Source of the DNA: Closterium sp. Naga37s-1
Taxonomy: Eukaryota > Streptophyta > Zygnematophyceae > Desmidiales > Closteriaceae
Length of the DNA stretch: 64,000 nucleotides
Reading direction: 5' to 3'
Assembly (NCBI GenBank): GCA_947471745.1
Contig: CANJKZ010001153.1
Span: 1,235,001 to 1,299,000 of the forward strand
The notes under the pieces were generated by a model that worked only from the letters and a program-made list of their open reading frames with translations, did no database searches and was not told the origin of the DNA. Made by a program: the position numbers and the translations under genes. This document shows, in pieces, positions 40,497 to 50,312 of the stretch (positions are counted from its first letter, which is position 1; each line of letters starts with the position of its first letter).

Positions 40497-40870
40497 TGTC
40501 AGTAGATATGCACTATGGATGCCCGATTGATCCTAGGGGGGTTACGGGCGCGTTCGCCTGGGGGGTTATGGGCGCACAAACCCGCTACACAAACAAGCCC
40601 TTTTATCCCAATGGTCTAGTGGTTGGGATTCTGACGTGGTATCAGAGCGGTCTTGGGTTCGAATCCTGGTGTATGCACATGTAGGACGTTACCGTTGTGC
40701 TCAGTCCTGGGCCTCCCAGTGTGGGGGGGTGTCAGTAGATTTGCACTATGGATGCCCGATTGATCCTAGGGGGGTTACAGGCGCGTTTGCCTGGGGGGTT
40801 ATGGGCGCACAAAACCCGCTACACAAACAAGCCCTTTTATCCCAATGATCTAGTGGTTGGGATTCAGACA
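40497..40870 (+). mobile_element. TRIM (terminal-repeat retrotransposon in miniature), 374 bp
   Basis: LTRs 40497-40636 and 40730-40870 (140 and 141 bp; six substitutions and one indel by eye). They start TGTCAG; the first ends GACG and the second GACA. The internal part is only 93 bp: primer site TGGTATCAGAGCGG at 40637-40650, a T-arm-like GGTTCGAATCC, and a purine tract GTGGGGGGG before the second LTR. Flanks ACCCA (40492-40496) and ACCCG (40871-40875) fit a 5-bp target duplication. It splits the RT of element C. No coding capacity. Confidence 0.88.
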
Positions 40871-41802
40871 ACCCGGCGCGCCTTGAATTGCTCAATTGTG
40901 CCGTCGGCTACGGTCTTCACGCGGAAGACCCATTTCCCGAAGAGGATCCTTCTCCCCTTTATTGCCGCTAGATCGACGAGCACCCAGGTATCGCGGGACT
41001 CAAGTGCCTTGATTTCCGCATCCATCGCTTCACGCCATTCCTTGTTGTGTGGTCCCGTGAGTGCTTGGAGAGGGTTCTTCGGCTCGATGACATGTGGCGC
41101 TGTTGAGGTGGCAGTGTGGAGCCCGAGAAGTTTAAGTCCGGTGACGGTGCTGTCGTGGCGATGCTGCGGGGTGACCTCCTGTATGTCATCGTCATTGCTA
41201 TCTGGTTCGGGCGGTGCTGGTGGTGTTGTGCCTCTGCCGCTTCCGCTTCCGCCTGTTGCGCCTGCACCTCCTTCAGGAAAGTCGTCGTTGTCGTCGTTGC
41301 TGCGGTGATCGCCTCTTGTGAACTCGCCTCTGGGGTCCTGTTCCAGAATGGCTGCTGCAGCTTTGTCCTCAGGTGAAGCGTAGCTGTGCCCGTCGTTGGC
41401 GTAAACGCGGTTCGCGTTCGCCTGCTCTTCTTCGCGAAACTGCTGGAGGAAGAGTCGCTCGTAGAAAATGACGTCGCGCGCGTTCGTAGTTTTTTGGCTC
41501 ATAAGATCCAGGATGAGCCATGCCTTGTGCTCATGGCTGATGCCGAGGTGAATACCCCAGCGCGCGCGGTTTGCAAACTTCCCGACAGTTGACGTTGGCA
41601 AGCAGTACTGCACCATGCACCCCCACACGCGGAGCATGGATGTATCGCCCTTGGTTCCCGTCCATTTCATATGCGAGGACAGGTTGCCGGTGATGGCAGT
41701 GGTTGAGAGCAGATTGTGCACCCGCACGGCGTGGTGCATTGCGTAGGTCCAGTAGGTTGGCGGAAGCTTCGACTGCTTCATCAACGCCCGCACCTTCGTC
41801 AT
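40871..41802 (-). pseudogene. Copia C integrase C-terminus and start of RT
   Basis: Integrase C-terminal part (ALMKQSKLPPTYWTYAMHHA, SMLRVWGCMVQ, FANRARWGIHLGISHEHKAW), an acidic linker, then RT start (NKEWREAMDAEIKALESRDTW, GKWVFRVKTVADGTI, FKAR). The frame is cut by the TRIM. Confidence 0.85.
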
Positions 41803-42582
41803 GAGCGTTCAGTTCGTGCACTCAGCTACGCCTTGCTACTGATGCGTGTAGGGGAGGGAAATATGGTGCTCGATTCCCTTCTGCGCCAGGTAATCCTGCA
41901 TCTCCTGGCTCCTGAACTCCGCTGCGCCGTCAGATTGTCATATTTTCAAGTTCTCCCCAGATTGCCGCTGCGCGTGTGCCAGCCAGAGGCGGAACACTTC
42001 GTACGCTCTGCTGCGCGCTTCTACGTTCACAATCCAGACGTAGCGCGTTCCTACATCGACGAAGGTGAGCGTATACAGTTCGTCGTTGATTCCGCAGTGA
42101 CCCACGTTGAGGAAGTCACTGTACACCTTCTCTGATTTGGCGTAACAGTTGGTTCCAGGTTCTAGCAGGGGGGACGGTTGGTGACTCAGCGCAGCTTCGA
42201 GGCAGACGGTGCAGTTGCGCGGCTGTGTCGCGCCTCTCACTTCGGTGCCATCAGGGCGCAGGAGTGCGCCAGGCGCAAACACGCCGGCCTCGATGCAGTT
42301 CTTCAGTGTTACGCGCGAGGGGTGACCGAGGCGCTTGTGCTAGATGGCATCGTCGGCGCGAAATCCAGAGGTGCGCATGTAGCGCGCGAGTGCTTCTGCG
42401 GGGTCCTCGGCAGGTGCTTGGGCAGGATCCGCCGCTGCTTCTTCAGCTTCTTCGTCTCCATTCGCCGTCGTCAGCATCAGCGCAAGGAATTCCCTGTCAA
42501 GGATTATGGAGAGGGGAATATTAGTTCCAGGGATAGTTCCGGGGAAGAAGGTTGGTTCTCGCGGTTCGGGGGCAGGCCCGTA
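41803..42582 (-). pseudogene. Copia C integrase core
   Basis: YTLTFVDVGTRYVWIVNVEARS holds the first catalytic Asp region; FRLWLAHAQRQSGENLKI follows, then a stop. The next part up to LMTKVRALMK has further stops. The region 42340-42582 holds the upstream zinc-domain part. Interrupted at 42583. Confidence 0.75.
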
Positions 42583-44353
42583 TGTCATAATGTTATTCTC
42601 TACCCTGTAGTGGGGTGCTCTATAGCGAGTACAACCCATCTAGGGTTTGCTATATGTATCCTCATTGCTGCTAGTGAAACTCCTGCTTCTCCTATTTCTC
42701 TTTCATATACCCTAAAACCTAGCTATGGCTTCTTAGCCTAAGCTCCTATTCTAACATGCTATCAGAGCGATACGCTCCTGGCCTGTGGGCCCACCTGCTT
42801 CCGCTGCCCTACTGTGTGTCGCGCGCCCCGTGGCGCGCGACCTCCTATTTTTCTTCCCGCCACGCGCTCCGGGCGCGTGGCGGTTTTCTGCCCGCCGTGC
42901 GTCCCGAGGCGCGCGGCGGGTTCCTGCTTCGTGCGGTGCCCTGTGGGCCAGCGCGCCGGCCCCTCCCGTCACCTCGTCGCGGCGCCTTGGGGGCCCGCGC
43001 GCCAGCCCCAACCGTCGCCTCGTCGCGGCGTTTTGGGGGCCCGCACGCTGGCCTCTCCCGTCGCCTCGTCGCGGCGCTTTGGGGGCCCGCGAGCCGGCCC
43101 CTCCCGTCGCCTCGTCGCGGCGCCTTGGGGACCCGCGAGCCGGCCCCTCCCGTCGCCTCGTCGCGGCGCCTTGGGGGCCGCGCGCCGGCCCCAACCGTCG
43201 CCTCGTCGCGGCGCTTTGGGGGCCCGCGCGCGGTCCCCTCCCGTCGCCCGTCGAAGCGCTCTCGGGGGCCCGCGCGGCTCCCTAGCTCGTCGCCCGTCGG
43301 GGCGCCCTGGTGGCCGCGCCCTTCCCCTCCCCTCCCTCCTACCTTTCATCTGCAGCACCCCCCCCCCCCCCCCCCTGGAGCAGCCCGCAACTGCAGCAGC
43401 CGCCCCTGGAGCAGCCCGCAACTGCAGCAGCCACCCCTGGAGCAGCCCGCACCTGCAACGGCCGCCCCTGGAGCAGCCCGCACCTGCAGCCCATCCCGTT
43501 CCCCCCCCCCCCCCCGTGCCTTCCGTGGTGCTGGGGGTGTGGGGTGCAGAGCATGGGGGTGGCGGGTGTGGGGGTGGCGGTTATGTGTTCCTCCCCTTGC
43601 TCCTCCTCCTCCCTTGTCTCCCACTGCTGCAGCTGTCGCTGAGGGGGGTGGGTGTGTGGGAGCCTAGGGTTTAGGGTTTAAGGGGGGTGCTGTGGGAGTG
43701 GAGCTAGGGTTTGAACAGGGGGTGTGTGAAAGGGGAGTGGGGCAGTTGGAGGAGGTTGTGTGAAGGTAGCTGTCTTGTCGCCTGCAGCGCCTGTAGTCCG
43801 TCGCCCTTGCTTCGATAGCCAGTGAGCATGTTGCACCAGTCGCCAGTGGGTCCGTTGCTCCTGCCGCTCGTCTATAGCCGCGGAGCCAGTCACTCCAGTA
43901 GTCCGTCGCCCTTGCTTCGGTAGCCTCTGAGTCAGCCGCTCCTGTGCCCGTGCCTCTGCAGCTTCAGTCGTTGCCTCCCATCTTCTCTCCCTCCACAGTC
44001 TCTCCTCCTCCTCACTTGCCCTCCACAGTGATTAGCTCTAGCTTTGCTTATATTTGTGAACTATAAACTGCTGTTGCTTGTACTTGTGCTCAGAATGTGT
44101 GGTGACATTGTGATCCACCCTGAGCTTGTTTTTGCTTTTCTTGTTGTGCTGATTACACCCCACTTTGGCTATGGGGGTATGTCAGAATGTTATTCTCTAG
44201 CCTGTAGTGGGGTGCTCTATAGCGAGTACAACCCATCTAGGGTTTGCTATATGTATCCTCATTGCTGCTAGTGAAACTCCTGCTTCTCCTATTTCTCTTT
44301 CATATACCCTAAAACCTAGCTATGGCTTCTTAGCCTAAGCTCCTATTCTAACA
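42583..44353 (+). mobile_element. Non-coding LTR retrotransposon (LARD-like), 1,771 bp, perfect target duplication
   Basis: LTRs 42583-42756 and 44180-44353, 174 bp each; I see two differences. Flanked by CCGTA on both sides (42578-42582, 44354-44358). Primer site TGCTATCAGAGCG follows the first LTR, and a purine tract TATGGGGGTA precedes the second. The interior is a GC-rich leader with ~57-bp tandem units (42955-43265) and C-runs; no Copia protein is encoded. The last ~130 bp before the purine tract resemble the 3' end of elements A and B (GTGATCCACCCTGAGCTTG). Long frames here are compositional. Confidence 0.9.
42955..43265 (+). repeat. ~57-bp GC-rich tandem repeat in the LARD-like element
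   Basis: About five to six units with core CCGTCGCCTCGTCGCGGCGC and GGGGGCCCGCG. Confidence 0.8.
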
Positions 44354-45447
44354 CCGTAGACAGTGCGTTGCGGAGTAGAGGGCTCATTGCCCCAGTCGAT
44401 GGTGTCCCAAGGGTCGCTTCCTGGCTGGATGTCAGGTGGGGGCAGTACAGGTGCAGTGTGGCGCGGAGGGCGACCAAGAGGAACAACTGGAGGTTCTGCC
44501 TCGATTTCCTCTGCTTCCCCCCTTTGGTCCTCGTGGGAAGCTCCCCAGCCTTCGCCGGAAGTGCCCCATCCGCTTGTCTCGCCGCCAGATGCGGTGCCCC
44601 GTCTGCCGGTATTGCCGCCAGTGTCGCTCGTGCCCCATCCGCCAGCACTTCCCCACCCCCCTTCATTGGAGGCACTCTTCTCTTCTCCCCATCCGCTCCA
44701 GGCGAATGTGCCGCGCGACTTCGCAAGACTCCGTTGGCGAAGCTCTTCCACTTCGCGACGCGCCATTTCTTCTTCTTGCGCCACGGTAAGCTTCTTCGTA
44801 GAGTCGCGCTGGTGAGAGTAGATTTCCAGGAATTTCTCCTTTGTGTAGGGTCGCGGGACTCCGTGTGCATCGAAGGTGCCGACGCCAACGCTGCGCAGCA
44901 TGCCCCGAAGATGTTGTGATGCGGGTCCGGGGAGGGGATGTTCCTCCGTTCTGAAGAAGATGCGCGTGGCAGTCTCGAGCTCCAGGTGAGACAGTCCTTC
45001 TTCAGGCGGTGCTTCCAGCTCTGCTTCGGCGATGGCGGCAAGACCACGGTCGGCAATCGCGCTCGTTGAGGCTGTGGGCATATGGCAATCCCTACAGATG
45101 CCATATGGATCGGGGTCGTGCAGCGCCATCTCGCGCGGGTGAAGGTGATGCGGCACCCATGGTCTTCCGTCTGGGTGTTTCCAGTCACGGTGGTGAATAT
45201 GTTCGAACCGCGTGGGAACAAGATCGATGAGCTCCTGCGAGTCACCGCTACAGTCGGGAATGTCGAAGTCGAGAACGTAGACTCCGTTTTCTGAATGCGC
45301 TCTTCCGATCCGCTTGCGGGATTTGTTCGTCGTGGTGTAGTGAAGCAGGATGTCGCGCGTATTAAGGTCTGTGCTGGGGTCAACTCCGCAATCCATAAGT
45401 TGGGCTGCCGAGAGGAGATTAAAGCGTAAGTTCTGCACGATCAGCAC
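44354..45447 (-). pseudogene. Copia C region between protease and integrase
   Basis: Begins IVQNLRFNLLSAAQLMDCG, the usual Copia block after the protease, and continues to a Gly/Trp/Thr-rich stretch ending at the LARD insertion. A degenerate protease site (LDSYCGQHMVG) lies just upstream near 45600. The integrase zinc-finger arrangement is not clear. Confidence 0.65.
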
Positions 45448-46234
45448 GTCATTCGGCGTGATGTGCGTCCTGCTTCCTCAAGCCTTGAGCACCACGATTC
45501 CTTGCGCGCTTGCGCGCAGGCGTGTGTTGTTCGCCACGGTGACGTAGGTGACGGCGGGGGTGGGGATGGCGTTGGATATGTAACGCTCAGAGCCCACCAT
45601 GTGCTGCCCACAGTAGCTATCCAGTTACCACGTGTTGTAGCGCCTGTTGTCGTTACGTGCGAGCAGCGCCAGTCGCGGAGTAACGATGTGCGGTGTGTCA
45701 ACCTTCAGAAATTGTTCGCGCGCGATCCAATCGATCGGTGCCACCCGCGTATCAGGTATGTGCGGGGGGCTTTCAAGCAGTGGGACTGGGAGATTCTAGT
45801 CTTGGTTATCGTCGTCGCTGAAGTCGTAACGCGTACTTAACGGATTGTTGTTCGAGAACGCTCCGATTGGGTGGCGTGTTGGCTCAGGTGATAGTAAGCG
45901 CGCGTGGGGACGATGGGATCCGCTTGTCATCGTCATGTTCCCCATGACGTTGCGGACGGGCGCAGTCGATTGCTCCTGCTGCTGATGCTGAACCGTTGGG
46001 TTCAGGTTGCGCGATGGGGGTTGATGCCCCTGGGCTGGACGCGTGTCATTCTGTGCGTCTTGTCGGCCGGACCAGTTGCTCGGATTGGTCTGGCGAGGGC
46101 GAGATCGGAATTTGTATCGATCTGCCAGGTGCCCAAAGTTTCTGCAAATTTTGAAGTAAAGGCGCCGCGGCCGTCGCTCCTCCGTTGTCGGCGTAGAAAG
46201 CGAGGCGTTCCCGGTCTCGTCGCGGCGCTGGTCG

Positions 46235-47158
46235 CTATTGATCCATATCCCTTTGTTCGACGAGAAGGGTGGGGCATAGGGCAGCCTCCGAGATGACCCC
46301 CTGGTGTCGGAGAAGCGCCTTGCAGGGCCGCCACACTGGGCCGAGACCTTGAAGCACGATGTTCACGAAAATCTCCTCTGAGATTGTGCTTCCTATTTTC
46401 GCGATTTGATCGCGTAGGCTCCGACAGCGGTTGATGTAGCTGTTGACCTTCTCCCCTAAGGCCATTTTAGTCTCCAGTAGCTGCTGGAGCAGGCGGCTCG
46501 ATGAAACCGAATCTTTCGGTTGGTACACGCCGTTTAAATGGCGCCAAGCATCGAGGGCTGGAGCGGGAGTCGTCTTGTACGAGCGAATGCTCAACTGCTC
46601 CGCCTACGACATATTCCGTAGGAGGACGCCGTACGCCATCAACGATTCGTTGTAGTACTGCGCTCGGGCGTCAACAGTGTCCTCAGTGGGTCCCGAGTAG
46701 CTCCCGTCGAAGTAATGAAATGTTTGCGCGTTTTGCAGCAGCAGTTCCAGCTCGAAACGCCACGTATAGAAGTCTCTACCGTCAAAACACACACTTGTCT
46801 TTATTTTTTATATGCTCAAAAACCTTGATTGCGCAGATAAAATTGCTTCTTCGATGGGACGGGGAGTTTTGGGTGTTGAGCCGTTTGTGTCGAGGGAGAA
46901 GGTATGCGGGGCGGTATTTTGGTCGTTCGAGGCCGGTTGAGTGGGTTGGGAAGATGTTCCCGCGTCGCCATTCCGCAATGTTTGGAGTTGTTGCTCCAGG
47001 CTGGTGAGTCGCTGAAGCATCTGTGCGAGGGCGGCGGTTCCAATCGTCGTCGTTTCCTCGCTTCTCGAAGCCGGGTTGGTCTGCGCTTCAGCCGCCAGAT
47101 TCGTCTGACCACCAGATCCTCCGGCCATTCTCACACGCGAGCGTGTGCCGAACGCCAC
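46235..47158 (-). pseudogene. Copia C gag
   Basis: Frame 47158-46808 gives the N-terminus (GTAALAQMLQRLTSLEQQLQ, a short coiled coil). 46792-46604 and 46594-46235 give the UBN2-type gag core (TWRFELELLLQNAQ; DAWRHLNGVYQ; LLETKMALGEKVNSYI; RSLRDQIAKIGS; FVNIVLQGLGPVW). Frames are separated by stops and small shifts. Confidence 0.8.
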
Positions 47159-47221
47159 TTTCCGTTCGCCGAAGATTTCGGAGGTGGCGGTGCGAAGGAT
47201 TCCTGAGTCGCTCTCATACCA

Positions 47222-47658
47222 TGTTGCGATCAGTTATTGATCGACCCTAGGATCACCTCAGGAAGGTTCGCAGACGTCTGAGTAGTGGTGGTGGGCCCTT
47301 GACCTCAATAGCAGAGTGGATGTAAAATGCATGAGATGATAAAAAAATGCAAGTACAGTAATATAAATAAGAGTACAAGGGAATACCAATCGACCTAGTC
47401 TAGCCATGTACTCTAAAGGGTACATTCCCTCATTGCAGCGAAACCCAACCGTGCGACTCCAGACGGTTACGAACTGCCTGGGCAGAATCCTTGCCACTGC
47501 TGCTGCCTGATGATGTCTGCTCGACGGTTCATATCATTTCGTAACCGTACGACCCTTCGCGTCACTTCCGCGTTTTCGTCTCCAGCCTCGGTAGTGTGTG
47601 CTTCGTTTGCTACGGTGAGGAGTGCACAACAATGCTTCGTCAATTACTATTCGTAACA
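47222..47658 (-). repeat. 5' LTR of Copia C
   Basis: 437 bp, TGTTGCGA start and TTCGTAACA end on plus, next to the primer site (reverse complement of TGGTATGAGAGC ending at 47221). Confidence 0.87.
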
Positions 47659-47899
47659 TACTCTAAGGGGTACATTCCCTTATTGCAGCGAAACCCAATC
47701 GTGTGACTCCATACGGTTACGAACTGCCTGGGCAGAATCCTTGCCACTGCTGCTGCCTGATGATGTCTGCCCGACGGTCCAGATCCTTTCGTAACCGTGC
47801 GACCCTTCGCGTCACTTCCGCCTTTTCGTCGGTAGTGCGTGCTTCGTTTGCTACGGTAAGGAGTGCACAGCAATTCTTCGTCAATTACTATTCGTAACA
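47659..47899 (-). mobile_element. Right remnant of the element E LTR
   Basis: TACTC target duplication (47659-47663), then the rest of the interrupted LTR to TTCGTAACA at 47899. With 39241-39432 it makes about 430 bp, the same length as the intact LTR. Confidence 0.85.
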
Positions 47900-47979
47900 A
47901 AGGTAAAGGTTATAGTGGAAACCCCGTTTGGCATTACCCCAGCTGTCAGCCGTAACCCGCATACCCATATGTTTACACG

Positions 47980-48135
47980 CCTCGCTGGGTATCAAGGTTG
48001 TTCTATCCACTCCCGGATAAGCACTTGTGTAATCCCCTTCTGGGGGCTGGCTGAATGCGTCGCAGGGGGGTTTGATCCCGGGACCTCATCTTTGGAAATT
48101 GAACCAGCTAACTAGCTGGGCCACGTCAGGATAGA
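47980..48135 (-). mobile_element. Possible tRNA-derived SINE fragment
   Basis: On minus, GTGGCCCAGCTAGTTAGCTGG resembles a pol III A box and GGTCCCGGGATCAAACCCC a B box about 30 bp later. No clear tail or target duplication. Confidence 0.3.
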
Positions 48136-50312
48136 TCATGAGTATGGAGGCTATAAGAGGCTGATGTGGTTGCTAGATGTAGGATAGCTACTAACAGATA
48201 GAATCACTCACTCTAGGTTGCAACATTGAATGTATTTGCTTCCTTTCCCGTGATAAAATGGGCAAGTTCATGAATCGGCATTAGCCACCCAAGTGTTTGC
48301 ATATTTCCAAACGTTGTCTCGCAGGGCAAGCACACTTTGTCCCTTTGTTCGTGATTTCGCACCACCGCTAATTAACGACAGCTCACGCAACAAGATAACG
48401 GCCAGCGCAGCTTGGCTTGAATCTCGGTGAAGAAACGGATTTCTCGATGGCCTTTGATAAACACCACCCATGCAAATCGTATCCGCGGCCACTGTACATC
48501 ACAGATCCAAAGGATTTGGCGGGACCTACATTTTCAGGCGACCAAAGGAAGTCTTGCCCCGACCCGACTCAATGTGGTGTCGGCATGCTCTCTGAACATC
48601 GAAAGGTTTGTTTGTGCCATCCTGTTGAGCCAGGCATCAGCAATTCCTGACGAGGCAGGCAAGATTCAAGATTGTACCCATCTGGAAGTTCTGTTTGCTG
48701 TTTGCTGCACACCGGCGCCGTGGCATATAATGCTGATGGTAAAGGCGGTGACGAAACACATTTTCAAACATAACCCTTTCGGTTTTGAAACAAAACTGCG
48801 TGGAACTAGACCTTATATTACGAAATACATCTTTCTGCTAGGGAGACTTACGGCCTACTTACACGTCAACTAGAGCTGCGTACAGAACTGCCTGAGAATC
48901 CATATCACCCATGTTCATTGGGTGGTTCACGGGAATCAAGGCTGATCCGGCTTCTCTCATTACTGTACTTGAATTTTGGAGCCGCGGATGCGAGCTGACC
49001 ACTAATGAATTCCGAGTTTCCCACATTCACAACAAAATACAGCTGTTCTCGTTTATAGTCCGACGGAATGAGACGCCGCGCGCGGACTATGTGCGAAAAC
49101 CTTCAAACCCCGGGCAAAACGCGATACTCCGTCCAGGAAAATTGCATGAAGAGTGGTTTGTTTGCTACTAGTTTTGGATTTCGTCTTTTACGTAGATTCG
49201 GACCGCGCTTGCTTCAACTTCTCGTTGCACGGTTCCCCGCGCTGATCAATGTCGCATGACTAACGGGCAAAACAAAACAAAATCAATGATGGTTTGGGGG
49301 TCAAATAGAAGGTTAAAACTTCTGTTTTACCCTGTAAGCGAGATAAATGAGATGTCATCGTCGAGCGCGCTGGAGACCGCGCGACAGGATTAAAAAATAG
49401 TCACGGTCAAGAGAAACAATTACTTCCAATTCCAAAGTTAAATATCGAATCGATGATCCCTTATTTATCGTTCTCCCTGAATGTTGCGCTGGTTCGATCT
49501 GGAGCCTCTGATTGGCTGCGGAGCTGATTCGTGCAATGATTCGGTCAAGCTGCAAAATTTCCTGCCAAACAAGGGACTATAGGGGTCGGGCCAACCCTAG
49601 GTGATATCGGAAAACACTACGCAAGGTGGAAAAATAAATCTTTTAGCGAGAGCCTCTAACCCGAAACATTTGTATTGAAAGCACTCTGAGCATCACACCA
49701 CCAGTAGCGTGGTTCAAAATTCCAGACAGACAGCTGCCGCCGCACTAAAACTTACCACTGCAAATTTCCTGGTTTGCGGTGGAGGCCATAAAGGGAGAGC
49801 ACAAGCCATCCAGCCAACTGAGTGAGGCTTCGATTCGACCCCCCCATTTGTCAGCTGGGCAGGTGTTCGGGCACGGGCGGTGATGGTGCGGTGAGTGAAC
49901 TCAGCAGCACTCCCAGCCACGGCAGCCATGGCGAGGCAGGAACAGGAAAGTGAAACTACCGTGGTCGAGGCGAGACACATGGATGGATGTGCATCGTTTC
50001 TGACCAACCGATCATTGGAGAGGAGTCCATCTTGACCCGGTCGTGCTATCCTCTCATTTCCAGTTTCAAGGATTCATGTGGTTCAGTTCAGAGACACACG
50101 CGTTCCGTACCTCCTACGCTAACTCACCCACGAGTTTCCCTTAGCAACATATCTTCTTCGAATGTCGTGAATACGCGCTTTTATCGCCTATTCTGCACCG
50201 TGATTGCCGTACATTGCCGTAGGAGGGTGATCTTAACGACATATACTAAAATAGCAATTTAGTTGTTTGTCGACCTAGTCAATTATCCTATCTCAGATAT
50301 CAGCGGATCGTG
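48136..50312. other. Intergenic region upstream of the WRKY-like gene
   Basis: About 2.2 kb of lower-GC sequence than its surroundings. I see no exon structure, domain or RNA gene on either strand. The last few hundred bases should include the promoter of the WRKY-like gene. Confidence 0.4.

Larger units (their letters stand above)
39433..47658 (-). mobile_element. Copia LTR retrotransposon C (minus), inserted in the LTR of E, itself carrying two insertions
   Basis: 5' LTR 47222-47658 (437 bp, TGTTRCGA ends), primer site TGGTATGAGAGC, gag, PR, IN, RT; RNase H is missing and the left LTR is shortened. It is bounded by TACTC at 39428-39432 and 47659-47663, and the interrupted LTR of E continues on both sides. 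Interrupted by a TRIM in RT (40497-40870) and a non-coding LTR element in IN (42583-44353). Different family from A, B and D. Confidence 0.87.

Noticed and set aside
40497..40680. tRNA gene or SINE at the T-arm-like sequence
   Set aside because: No cloverleaf can be drawn. The sequence is explained by an LTR end plus primer site of a TRIM.
42756..43674. Frames of about 300 residues in the LARD-like element
   Set aside because: Built from the ~57-bp GC repeat; no domain, and several frames are open at once, as expected for that composition.
48427..48873. 148-residue plus-strand frame
   Set aside because: No domain, no codon bias that I can see, and overlapping frames of similar length.
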